A DNA stretch of 64,000 nucleotides. Source: Spodoptera frugiperda (taxonomy: Eukaryota; Arthropoda; Insecta; Lepidoptera; Noctuidae). Both the position numbers and the translations under genes were made by a program. The stretch is from positions 12,338,001 through 12,402,000 of the forward strand of contig NC_064213.1 in assembly GCF_023101765.2 (NCBI RefSeq), read 5' to 3'. Shown here piece after piece: positions 54,387-64,000 of the stretch; positions within the stretch are counted from its first letter, which is position 1, and every line of letters begins with the position of its first letter. The notes beneath the pieces are model-generated. The model was not told where the DNA came from. It did no database searches and saw only the letters and a list, made by a program, of their open reading frames with translations.

Positions 54387-54560
54387 AGGCCTTGATCCGG
54401 AGCTGCGGACTACCTAGCGGGTTTACCGGGCTGCGGCTCGAAAAGTATGAGTGGAAACGGGGTGATGTTTAGTCAGTAAGAGCAGATTCTTAGACACTTA
54501 GACGAGAGTCTTGCTTCGCCTAAGGCGGGACAAGTCATTGGACGATTTATCCTTTGTAAA
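54387..54560 (+). mobile_element. R1-like LINE tail copy
   Basis: CCTTGATCCGGAGCTGCGG..GCGGCTCGAAAAGTATGAG..GACAAGTCATTGGACGATTTATCC and A-run, with a small internal rearrangement. Confidence 0.75.
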
Positions 54561-55462
54561 AAAAACTGCTGCTGCTACAGACTGTAATTTGGACGGTAAC
54601 GAGATATTTTAATTAATGTCTGTTTAAAAACGTGCTAGGTCATTAGGGCGTTTTGCCAGAAAATTTTCCGCAACATACTGACCTTTGAAACAACTTTTGA
54701 CATAAATATTGAAAAAAAGTTTGACCAAATGAGAGCCGTATTAAATTCCGTCTGAAGAGTTTTTGAGAATTGCTTAGTTATTTTTAACTTTAGGGTCTGT
54801 GTGTTAAAGGTTAAAATGCCACGGATTCAGTCTTAGCGTGTCAATACATCAGTATTTTTTAACAGAATATAAAAAAAAAACTTGGATGTATCACACACAT
54901 CACATCTACTCACAATTCAGTTCCAAACTTACAATATTTAGAAAAAAACCTTTAGAACGTATTAAATGAATAGAAATAAAACTAAAATAATAATATAATA
55001 CCGATCAGACGCAGTTTTATTTATTAAAATATTCAACCTTTTTCCGGAATCAAAAATAAATCACTGGCCGGTAACAAAATTAGTAACGTTGTTATTTTTA
55101 ATGCCTGAAATATCGTTCGAATTTAGAACGTTGTATAATTTTAGTTATAGAATTTTCCCGCGGAATGTTTTGTTTTTGTTAGTAAAAAAAATAATTAATG
55201 GAGAAAGTTTTCATCAAAATGTTGTAGAAATGGAATAAAAAATGTTTTAAGTGATGAGAGTCAATTAGTGATTAAATTAATGAACTTATTTCTGTGACGA
55301 AAGCAAGACAGTATTAATTTCCATAACAAAACGATAGTTTTGTTTAGAAAATATGGGCCAATAAGGTTAGCCAGCTGTTTAGCAAACCAGGTAATTATAA
55401 TTAATTAATTACTTTATAGGAATTACATTCGCTAATAATGATGTGTCATTTTCTATACATGT
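54561..55462. other. Intron sequence, unassigned
   Basis: AT-rich; nothing supportable. Confidence 0.4.
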
Positions 55463-55470
55463 GTAGTGTG

Positions 55471-55849
55471 CAAGGCTCGGAACCGGTTTAAAAAATACCG
55501 GTTAATACCGGTTTATATCGGTTTTCCTCCGAACTTTTCTTAAGAACGTGAACATTAAAGAACTTTATTTTAACCTAAATTAACCGGTTTATTCGACGAG
55601 GGGCATGTCGGTACACGCGTTGAAATATTATTATTGAAATAAGCTGAACAGCGCGCGGCGTTTCTTTGATGTGCGTCGTATTAACCGGTTTTTATTGCTC
55701 TAAACCGGTTAATCCGAAAAAACCTTTATGAAAATACTGTTCCAAATACCGGTTTAAAAAAACCGGTTTCGCGAACGAAACCCAATGTAAAGGTTTTGCG
55801 TACAAGTACATAATAACGGTTTGAAAATTTAACCGGTATCCGAGCCTTG
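55471..55849. mobile_element. hAT-type MITE, copy 2 (379 bp)
   Basis: Same length and ends as 13605-13983; target duplication GTAGTGTG at 55463-55470 and 55850-55857. It lies in the intron of the NIT-type gene. Confidence 0.92.
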
Positions 55850-55919
55850 GTAGTGTGTAGTAGTGCAAGGTGAACATAACTAACTTAAAAACTTTTTTTT
55901 TTCCCAAAACGGGTACGTA

Positions 55920-56100
55920 GGCAGAGGTCTTTTATAGAATAGGCCGGTAAACGAGCAGATTGACCGCCCGGCAATCGGCGCTACGTTTTTATAATATCTG
56001 TGGCGATGTGCCCCAAAACACTAGAGGCTTTACAAGTGCGTTGCCGGCCTTTTGGGGGTTAGGAATTGGAGGATTGGCAGGGACTGAGGGTATTTGGGTA
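55920..56100 (+). mobile_element. Family C element, rearranged copy
   Basis: GGCCGGTAAACGAGCAGATTG..TTTACAAGTGCGTTGCCGGCC..GGGTTAGGAATTGGAGG. Confidence 0.65.
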
Positions 56101-56544
56101 CATAATACCTATTATATTAAATGTAAATCTTAGTTTTCGTCAGTTATGATTGTGCTTCAAGTAATAGGAGGTGCGTCAGCTACCTAACATACTGGGATGA
56201 ATGAAATTAATGATGTATATATTTATAATAGTACAATTATTGTGTGTGTGTGACACATAACGTGTTTTCCTCAAATCCTTAATGTACTGAGTACCTGCGT
56301 AATTAAATTAACCGCAAATGGTTTATTTTAATTTAAACTTTAATTTATGTTTCAATGAAATCAATTATTTATCTAGGCTATAGTATAGGTAAATCACTGC
56401 GTAGTAAGTAACAAATAATGAATACTATGTTCTAAATTCAGGTAATTTACAAAATCATAATGTGATTCCTAGTTATACCTTTGCGATTCCTTTGGTGACG
56501 TACCTAATTTCACCTCAACACAGTATTTACCTGAGAGTTTTTTG
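56101..56544. other. Intron sequence, unassigned
   Basis: Nothing supportable. Confidence 0.4.
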
Positions 56545-57030
56545 AGTGGAGAGAATCAAACGGCTCCTCTGGCTTTACCCAAGGCTAACTCTTACTGACT
56601 AAAAAGCACGCTGTTCCAACTCCTGCTCCGATCTGTGCCGGGGTTACTTACTGAGCTTTTCCCGTAACCTGCGCCGGACATTGGCCCTAGAAGGCCCCAT
56701 CTGCGCAGCACCTCCAAAAGCCATAAGACCGCCTAAGGCTCTACGAAGTTCCCGCAGCGCTTTTATTTTTGCAGGTAAAAAATCATCCACTAACTTCTAC
56801 CGTCTAGGATTAGGCGAGAAGGAGAGTCAGACTCCTACTGACTAAAAACCACCCTGTTCCTACTCCTGCTTTTCGAGCTGGAACCTCGGTAACAAGCTAG
56901 TCCGCAGTTCTGGGTTGGGCAACAGCCCTACTGGGCTCCGTCTATGGTGGTATGATTGCTCTTTAAGGCGCGCGTGGAACGTGATGCGCCATAGTACGCA
57001 CGGGTCTGACTTTGGTCGGCTCAGTGTGTG
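56545..57030 (-). mobile_element. Two old R1-like LINE tails in tandem
   Basis: 56545-56765 is a strongly diverged reverse copy (CTAACTCTTACTGACTAAAAAGC..CATAAGACCGCC). 56775-57030 is a better one (AAAAAATCATCCACTAAC..TTTTCGAGCTGGAACC..GGCTCCGTCTATGGTGG..GGCGCGCGTGGAACGTG..CGCACGGGTCTG). Confidence 0.75.
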
Positions 57031-58110
57031 GGGTAGAGACATAGAACAGAATAGGGTTTTAAATTTCATAATGTCCATGTGTACATCTCCACATAGTCAT
57101 CGCCAAAAACCTTTTCAAAGTATGTACCTACATAAACATTAAGCACGTCATAATAAATTAATAATTAGTGAATACCTATGTAATGATTAAGTAGTAACCA
57201 CCATGCACCATAAGGTGATTGACCTATTTTGAGGTTACTTACACATAGGTACTTAAACTTCTTGAAATAGTTACAAGGATATACCTATCCTTATTAACTG
57301 CAATTACTTAATTTGTGTCGAACTAGGAAAGGTTTGAATGGTGATATGTAGTAGTCATGTATGAATTACTTGAAATTATCGATGTGTCAGTAATGAATAG
57401 AACCACTATGTTTAGGTACCCCTAAGGAATACGATTAAATTGAAACCGCAACACCATTCATATTGTTTTGTGTGTTACAAGTTCCGAGATATTTGATAAC
57501 CGAACGTTATTATCATTATTAGTTTAATTCCAGTTTATTTATTTTTTAGACAGGCTCAAATTAACTTATCTCATTAACTCATTGATTCCATTGAAGTAGA
57601 TCTCAGCCCCTATACAAGATTTCATCATTTAACGCGGTTCATGGCAGTTTCTCGTAGATTACTAGCTTGTATTTCCTTTGAATTTGGCCTTTTGTTCAGT
57701 CCACCGGTTGTTTCCGCTATTTGGTTTTGATTAAATTGTAAATACTTATTTTTATTTAAGAAATCTAACTTCCTAAACTACGTGCAATAACTACATAACA
57801 TTATGGAAATAGAAATTAACTCGAAAGCATATCCTTTGTACTACGATAGTTTCTGAACAAAGAGCAGATATCAAATTATTCATAGTTCGCGAGAAAGTTG
57901 TAACTAAGTTTATTGAGTATTATTATTACCTCCTTTGTGTAGTCGTAATATAAGTGTGTATGTCAGGTATTGTTATCTTAGTTATCTATCTACACTGTAG
58001 GTTTTTGTTCTAGAATTGGAAAAAGGAATGGAATTTTCTGGATTGTTTATTTCTAATGTAGGTACTTTTACTAATTTGTTTTTTTGTTGAGATATCTTGG
58101 TCTAGTTTTG
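57031..58110. other. Intron sequence, unassigned
   Basis: AT-rich; nothing supportable. Confidence 0.4.
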
Positions 58111-58115
58111 ACTTT

Positions 58116-58275
58116 TTTTAAGGGGTGAAAATCATCTAAATACTTTTCACGCCTTGGGCGAAGCGAGGCGAGTGTCAGACTCTTACTGACTAAAAACCAC
58201 CCCGTTCCTACTTCTGCCCTTCGAGCCGGAGCCCCGGTAAACCCGCTAGGTAGTCCGCAGCTCTGGATCAGGCAG
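58116..58275 (-). mobile_element. R1-like LINE tail copy with target duplication
   Basis: T-run, AAGGGGTGAAAATCATC.. to GTAGTCCGCAGCTCTGGATC, flanked by GGTCTAGTTTTGA on both sides. It lies about 160 bp upstream of the exon at 58442. Confidence 0.82.
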
Positions 58276-58441
58276 GTCTAGTTTTGAATATGATCCGGGT
58301 CGATGATCATTCTTGGTTATCTGCAGTATTATTCTGGACAGTACATTCTGGACCTGTTTTCTAAGGAACATTGTTTCACATTGCCGATTTTCCGAATCTG
58401 GTACCAATAGAAAGATTTTGTAAGAAAACGTTCTCTTACAG

Positions 58442-58577
58442 ACGGGGTCGGAGAATATTCCTGCTGCAGATGTTGATAGTGTGCTTCGTGCCGCACGTGG
58501 CCCTGGTCATCCAGAACTGCTCCAACATGGCCCAGCTCTCACAGACTTTAGACTCCTCACTTTATCTGGATACTGAG
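58442..58577 (+). CDS. NIT-type membrane sensor gene, exon b (membrane helix)
   Basis: Acceptor CTCTTACAG, donor GAGGTAAAT. 136 nt: one base completes Lys from the previous exon, then 45 codons. RGRR is followed by a hydrophobic run IFLLQMLIVCFVPHVALVI (about 20 residues), a transmembrane helix with the basic residues on its N-terminal (inside) face, and then QNCSNMAQLSQ leading to the outside. Polar side and spacing fit the helix preceding an extracellular NIT domain. Confidence 0.85.
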
Positions 58578-58680
58578 GTAAATAACACTCTTATAACAAT
58601 GGTAATAAGGTTTAAAAGTTATTGAGATAAATAACTAACTACTAATTATTGTATGACAGTATGTTATGGTCTAATCTCAT

Positions 58681-58707
58681 CTCTCTCTCTATCTCTCTCT
58701 CTCTCTG
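58681..58707. repeat. (CT)n microsatellite
   Basis: 27 bp with one interruption, 104 bp after the exon at 58442-58577. Confidence 0.9.
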
Positions 58708-59019
58708 ACAACAGCAATGATCACAAAAATCCATACAACTTTAAATAGTTAATTGCTGTCAATATTACTATACCTACCTCATTTAAATTGTTTTTCTACA
58801 CTTTGCGAGCCTTGGTTTTTACTTACTGCACTGTTTATCATGTGTCGAAAAAACCCCGTGAAGAGCGAAAAACCCAAACATGTCGGTTTAAGTGCCAACT
58901 AAGTCTACGATTTCGACCGCATGTACCTAATGTATATTAAAAGTACCTACAAAACATAATTAAACACCAACTTTGTTATTAATCAGTAACCAGGAATAAG
59001 CCCGTATGGTACTGGTATC

Positions 59020-59171
59020 GACCCGGAGCTGCGGACTGCCTAGTGGGTTACCGGGGCTCCGAATCGAAAAGCAGGAGTAGGAACGGGGTGGTTTTTAGTC
59101 AGTAAGAGTCTGACATTCCTCGCGTCGCCCAAAGCGGGAGAAGTAATTGGAGGATTTGCTCCCTCAAAAAA
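59020..59171 (+). mobile_element. R1-like LINE tail copy with target duplication
   Basis: GACCCGGAGCTGCGGACTGC.. A-run, flanked by TGGTACTGGTATC on both sides (about 59007-59019 and 59175-59187). Confidence 0.85.
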
Positions 59172-59765
59172 AAGTGGTACTGGTATCAAACTGTTTGACT
59201 AAGGATTCCTCTCATACTATTAATACACGTAACTATGTAATGTACGAATTCGAAATAATATACATGGCCCGTATATCCGTTTTTTTTTGCAGATGAATAC
59301 ATTATGTATATGCAGTCATTCTTTTTTTGCCTTGATTCATCAATCTACAGATTACATGTCAATCCAAACATGCATACAATTTATGCAGTATACGTTAGCA
59401 ATGGATTATTCCCATTCATGCAACATTTAATTGTTTTTGGATCAAACTTCCTTAATACTTAATTTACAATAACAATTTACGCCTGCACTTTGTTTACTAC
59501 ATTTATCCTCGTTCTCTTAGTACATTAATTGTTTGAGGATACATGCCATTGGAGATCTACTGCGGTATATGCGGTCAACGTGGATATCTTAGTTTGACCA
59601 TAAGGTTCTAAAGAATTTGTAAATAAAATATTCTTTAATGAATGCCAGTATCTACATACGTCACCAGACAATACCTTTGCGTTGAACTAAGAATAGCTTT
59701 AGTAGGAAGGAAGATACTTATTATTGTAAAATTAAATTTACCATTTACGTACGTAGACTTTGTTG
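59172..59765. other. Intron sequence, unassigned
   Basis: AT-rich; nothing supportable. Confidence 0.4.
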
Positions 59766-59768
59766 ACG

Positions 59769-59905
59769 CTGCGGGCTGCCTAGCGGGTTACCGGGACTTC
59801 GGTTCGAAAAGCAGGATCATGGTGGTTTTTAGTCCGTAAGAGTCTGACCTATCGCTTCGCCCAGGGCGGGAGAAGTCATTGGATGAATTTTCCCCCTCAA
59901 AAAGG
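59769..59905 (+). mobile_element. R1-like LINE tail copy with target duplication
   Basis: GCTGCGGGCTGCCTAGCGGG..GGAAGTCATT-type end and AAAAAGG, flanked by CTTTGTTGAC on both sides. Confidence 0.85.
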
Positions 59906-59986
59906 CTTTGTTGACATTTATGTTTCCGATTAATTACTACTTTTTCTATGTTCAAGTTCTCTACGTTCAAGGAAATATTTACTACC

Positions 59987-60756
59987 TTAGGCAGTTGTCC
60001 CACCAACGGCGAGTGAACGACTAACTATCGGCTATTTTCTCGCTCAAGAAACGTACAATAGATATACTTTCCGTGTAAGCAAAAGAGATGCATATACAAA
60101 TAGTTGATCGCTGACTGTTCACACTGCCGGCGAGTGCTCGCTTCACTAGTTTGTCGCTGAGCGACAAGAGCTATGAAAGATAACACTCGCTCGGCGACAC
60201 TCGCCAAGCGATTAAAACTCACGCCGAGCGAGCAACCAGTGGTCATTTCTCTACAGTGCGTATCGTAGTGCGAGAATTCGCCCGCCTCACTCGCACACTC
60301 GCTTATAGCCGAGCTACACAAATATCAGAACTACACACTCGCTCGCCAGGTCTCGCTTAACTCGTTTCTAGTTCTAGCTCTACTCGTTACTCGTTCATTT
60401 TTTTTTTTTTTTTTTATGGAGCAAGCCGGCAATCGAGCAGACGTATTACCTGATGGTAAGCAATCGCCGCCGCCCATGGACACTTGAAACACCAGAGGCG
60501 TTACAAGTGCGTTGTCGGCTTTTTGGGAGTTAGGAATTAAAGGGTTGTTGTTCGGGAATCGGGGATGGGGAAGATTGGGAAGGGGGAATTGGGCCTCCGG
60601 TAACCTCACTCACACAACGAAACACAACGCAAGCGTTGTTTCACGTCGGTTTTCTGTGAGGTCGTGGTATCACTCCGGTCGAGCCGGCCCATTCGTGCCG
60701 AAGCATGGCTCTCCCACACTTAAATCATCATTCATCGTTGCCGGTGGGACAACTGC
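59987..60756. mobile_element. DNA element with a nested family C insertion
   Basis: Ends CTTAGGCAGTTGTCCCACC and exact inverse. The outer element contains CACTCGC/GCGAGTG-rich sequence (60010-60350). A family C copy with T-run occupies about 60395-60722. No transposase; a non-autonomous element. Confidence 0.75.
60403..60722 (+). mobile_element. Family C element, near-complete copy
   Basis: TTTTTATGGAGCAAGCCGGC..GTATTACCTGATGGTAAGC..AACACAACGCAAGCGTTG..TCGAGCCGGCCCATTCGTGC..GGCTCTCCCACACTTAAAT. Nested in the element at 59987-60756. Confidence 0.78.
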
Positions 60757-61251
60757 CTAAGTATTTCGCTTGTTATGACTTCTTAATTCAAAGTAGAAAT
60801 ATGTTATGTTATTGTCCTAAATCCTTGCGGTTTTATTCTAATACATTATAATACAATTTTAAGTATATAAGTGTTTTCATGGGAGACAAATGACGTAAAC
60901 AAGGTGTTAGTCTTTTTGTTTGTAGTTGTTTTATCTATTTACAATAGGGTAGACGACTAATTTTTATTTTAATGTCCGTCTTGTAGATTATTTTAAAATA
61001 TTAGATAAGTATTTTTTATTTTCTTACGGAAACAAATACTTTCGAAGATATAATATATTGATTTGAAATTAACTTCACTTCTAGACACGTTTTATACGTA
61101 GAAATGACGTATTTGCGAAACAACGTACTTCTAAACTTTGATTCGTTTTATCTAAGTATCGTTATCTTATATAACAAAATAAAAATATACGTGTCTAAAA
61201 TTTTTTCATTACCTAACTGACGGACTAAATAGATTTTTAATTTTTATACAG
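60757..61251. other. Intron sequence with one shared repeat
   Basis: 61000-61230 resembles 14560-14820 (TTTCTTACGGAAACAAATAC; CCTAACTGACGGACTAAATAG), a dispersed repeat ending next to the splice acceptor at 61250. Confidence 0.5.
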
Positions 61252-61349
61252 GTAAACACAATCTTGCTAATGGGGGATCTCATCGTCAGTCTTCAGGATG
61301 AGAGACAGATCATCAGCGAGTACCTGCTCAAATCATCAGCATTGGATGT
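61252..61349 (+). CDS. NIT-type membrane sensor gene, exon c
   Basis: Acceptor TTTTTATACAG, donor TGTGTAAGTG. 98 nt, 32 codons plus two bases, in frame with exon b. Reads VNTILLMGDLIVSLQDERQI then ISEYLL. The L-x-LQ-x-ER motif followed by a hydrophobic YL pair is the signature helix of NIT (nitrate/nitrite-sensing) domains, known from bacterial receptors and from some animal receptor guanylate cyclases. The assignment is by motif only. Confidence 0.82.
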
Positions 61350-61900
61350 GTAAGTGATTAATCGTTACCACATATATACTGATGCATTAAAGGGTGGACT
61401 AATTTTAATCCCCAATCCGCAAATCACCAAAAAGCCGCGCTAGTAGCTTCACTTTTGTAATTTGAGTTAGAAGAAATAGTTTTTGAAAAACTTAATATAC
61501 CTACGTGCATTTGATTGAACATTTTGCATTTTCCTTGAATATTGATTTCATGGGCTTTTTAATTTTAATATAAATATGGTATGGGTTTTCCCGTTTACCT
61601 ATTCAATGAGAAATAATATTAATCAGCCTTTGTTCTCGATTGAATACACATCTGCTTGTCAATATTTTCAATGCTGTGGGATTTTTCATAAATTCTACGT
61701 TTGTTAGGCAGGTATGTGTTGAATACCAGGTTTTCACGATTGTAACTTCGAGGTTTTTAAACCAAAACTATAAAGATTCATTATCACTAGTCAATTTCGG
61801 GCTAGAGATCTCAAGCCTAATCTTGTAGTAAAGTTACGTGTAGTTTCGAGTGTGCAGTTTATGAGTTAGTCACCACAAAAGGTGTGTCTTGATTTTAGGA
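61350..61900. other. Intron sequence, unassigned
   Basis: Nothing supportable. Confidence 0.4.
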
Positions 61901-61904
61901 TATT

Positions 61905-62080
61905 AGGTATGGGGACAATTAGATTAGGGGGATAATTGAGCCTCAGATAACCTCACTGATTACGAAACACAACGTAATCGTAGTTTTACGTCGGTTTTCT
62001 GTGAGGCCGTGGTCCGTGCCTCCGGTCGAGCCGACCCATTCGTGCCGAAGCATGACACTCCAACACCTAAGCCATGCCGA
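61905..62080 (+). mobile_element. Family C element, 3' half
   Basis: GAGCCTCAGATAACCTCACTG..TTTTACGTCGGTTTTCTGTG..TCGAGCCGACCCATTCGTGC. Confidence 0.68.
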
Positions 62081-62554
62081 GGACATACCCAGTATCTATA
62101 TACATAGTAATATAATCTTACATAATATATCTATGTTTATGTATAATGAATATTTTATGACAATTATTTTCCTGCTCTGGAAAACTGACAATAATTAAGT
62201 ATTTGGTTACCCAACGAAAATAATAATTTATGTATCGTATATTTTACCTACATAAGTATATCTATTCATGGGTCGCCGTGACAACGTCCCAAATCTTTTA
62301 TATTTTTTCTGAGAATTTCTCGGTATTTGTTTACAAAATATCATCTTTAGCATGTATTTTGTATTTGTGGAAAAATCGATAGCCAATTCTCTTGAGTCTT
62401 TTTCACAGTCAAAAGAAAGTCACATAAAATATTATAAAATGTAACGATGAGAGTGAGACCGAGACAAGCCCCTCGTTCAGTAGTCGCACTTAGGACTTCT
62501 CGTAATTTGAACTCAATATATTATTTTATATGACTGGTTTTCCTTTGCTTTCAG
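62081..62554. other. Intron sequence, unassigned
   Basis: Nothing supportable. Confidence 0.4.
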
Positions 62555-62638
62555 AAGCGCTCTCCAAGAAGCGTTTACGACGTTTGCTGATCAGCTCACC
62601 AGTGTTCCTGACATTCAGGACCATTTGATGACTTTATA
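62555..62638 (+). CDS. NIT-type membrane sensor gene, exon d
   Basis: Acceptor TTGCTTTCAG, donor TATAGTAAGTCC. 84 nt: one base completes Val, then SALQEAFTTFADQL...DHLMTL and two bases. Continues the helical NIT-like region. The next exon, needing phase 2 entry, was not found in the remaining 1.36 kb, so the gene continues beyond the window; the catalytic part (guanylate cyclase, if the inference is right) would be there. Confidence 0.82.
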
Positions 62639-63390
62639 GTAAGTCCTAGAAAAATACTCATATACATATATTATGTCGCGTCGAAAATTCAGTTTTGATT
62701 ATGAATTAAAATCATTGCACGATTTCGTGCCGTCGCGTCGGCTATCGCATCATGTCCATGACTCAACTACGCCCCCTTCAGCGACCTAACCGAACTAATG
62801 ACTCAAGGATATTATGTCGTTGTCATCATTACTTACAACTACAGCCGGAATCCAATAGATGGCAGTGTACGCAGGAGCAATAGCAATCCTCCTCATTTAT
62901 AAAAAGATTAAGGGATTTTGCTATAATCCTCATTCTCGTTACGGGACTACACTTAGGTCCGAAATATTTAGCGACCGCTTTTGCCCATTTCTCTGTGATA
63001 AGCCGTTACAGCTTTTATTACAGAGAAAAGGTATAAAAATACAAATTGAGAATCTTCTACCTTTTTTAACTCAGTTAGAAATTAAAATCAACAACTCTGT
63101 ATTGGATCCAAGTGCGAATCTAAAGTCAATACACTCTTCAGAATCGAGGTAGCGTGCTCCAATATTTTCAAATAACAGTCAGATTCGTTATTGGTCGATA
63201 GGCTACAGATACTAGTCGTTAATATTCATGTTGTGCGGTATTAGTATTGATTGCGTTCACCATAACGACCTTATAGGTACAGGTATGGTCATCAGGTCCC
63301 CTTAATTCCAAGAATACCAAGAAATAAATACGCATTGGTATGACTAATGTGATTTTACCTGTTTATTAATTAAGGGATATTTTTCTCTAC
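62639..63390. other. Intron sequence, unassigned
   Basis: No further exon recognised. Confidence 0.4.
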
Positions 63391-63394
63391 TAGC

Positions 63395-63725
63395 TTCTAA
63401 TAGCGGTTTCGCTGACGTTCCTGTGGTATAAAATTAAACTCACGTGTTACCTTAAGCTATCTGTCTGATCCAAATTCCATCCCGATCTCTTTAGCCGTTT
63501 TGACATGATTGAGTAACATGCATACACACCAAAAGCTTTCGAATCTATATCTATATAACTATGTATATAAAAATCAATTGCTGTTCGTTAGTCTCGCTAA
63601 AACTCGAGAACGGCTAAACCGATTTGGTAAATTTTGGTCTTGAATTATTTGTGGAAGTCCAGGGAAGGTTTGAAAGGTGAGAAAAAATGTTTGAGGCAGT
63701 ACGAAGTTTGCCGGGCAACTAGTTT
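63395..63725. repeat. Two interspersed repeats
   Basis: 63395-63540 is a family M-like copy (ACTAGCTTCTAATAGCGG..ATCTCTTTAGCCGTTTTGAC). 63545-63722 (CAATTGCTGTTCGTTAGTC..AACGGCTAAACCGATTTGG..GCCGGGCAACTAGTTTATAA) is another short lepidopteran-style element ending in ACTAGT. Confidence 0.55.
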
Positions 63726-64000
63726 ATAATATTAATAAGCTACTAAGTATACTTATAAATCTTTCTTATAATCAAAATTCTCCATTTTCGGATTACCGAA
63801 GCAGTACTGATAGTTCCAATCCATCCAAAGGTTTTTAGGAAGCGATCGCAAAATGAGATATGTATTAAGACAGTCCACCGCATCTTCCTTTTACGCATAA
63901 ACCTTTTAGGTGCACTAAAAACCATTACCCATGTTCACCCATTCCTTCCCCTATAAAATTGCGATAATTAAAGAGGTTAATAAAATGCATTGTAATCTTT

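Overview
This is a 64-kb piece of an AT-rich insect genome, almost certainly a moth (Lepidoptera, perhaps Noctuoidea). The evidence is the dense population of short interspersed elements of lepidopteran style, a tRNA-derived SINE, an R4/Dong-type retrotransposon with a TAA-type target, and small intron-containing genes. Most of the window is transposon debris. I see no prokaryotic, viral or CRISPR content.

Two host genes can be supported. (1) A compact two-exon gene at about 41449-42300 on the + strand encodes an 81-residue secreted prepropeptide: signal peptide, short propeptide ending in RVKR, and a 42-residue mature peptide with six cysteines (C-x-C-x10-C-x2-C-x11-C-x2-C). It has a TATA box, one 286-bp intron with consensus splice sites, and AATAAA signals. 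I do not recognise the family. (2) Four phase-compatible exons at 51159-51284, 58442-58577, 61252-61349 and 62555-62638 (+) encode the start of a membrane protein: a short hydrophilic N-terminus, one transmembrane helix, then a segment resembling a NIT (nitrate/nitrite sensing) domain. It runs off the right edge and is probably a receptor-type guanylate cyclase. A possible promoter and first coding exon lies at about 19571-19917, in the right phase for the 51-kb exon. If correct, the peptide gene and a Dong-like element lie inside its 31-kb first intron.

Layout. 1-19.5 kb: mostly repeat families, including a 28-unit 8-bp satellite (8493-8716), a 44-bp perfect palindrome (5451-5494) and the first of two near-identical 379-bp hAT-type MITEs (13605-13983). 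20.8-22.6 kb: a 1.78-kb foldback with arms of about 810 bp and a 147-bp loop. 24.9-26.2 kb: a 5'-truncated R1-like LINE with 14-bp target duplication and a long poly(A). Its 3' tail recurs about twenty times through the window as 5'-truncated copies, several with clear target duplications. 26.3-40 kb: SINEs, MITEs and no supported gene. 41.4-42.3 kb: the peptide gene. 44.4-47.4 kb: the R4/Dong-like element on the minus strand, coding but frameshifted twice. 51-64 kb: the NIT-type gene with transposons in its introns, including the second hAT MITE (55471-55849).

The two host genes have no visible functional link. Homology statements are by motif recognition only, since no database search was possible.
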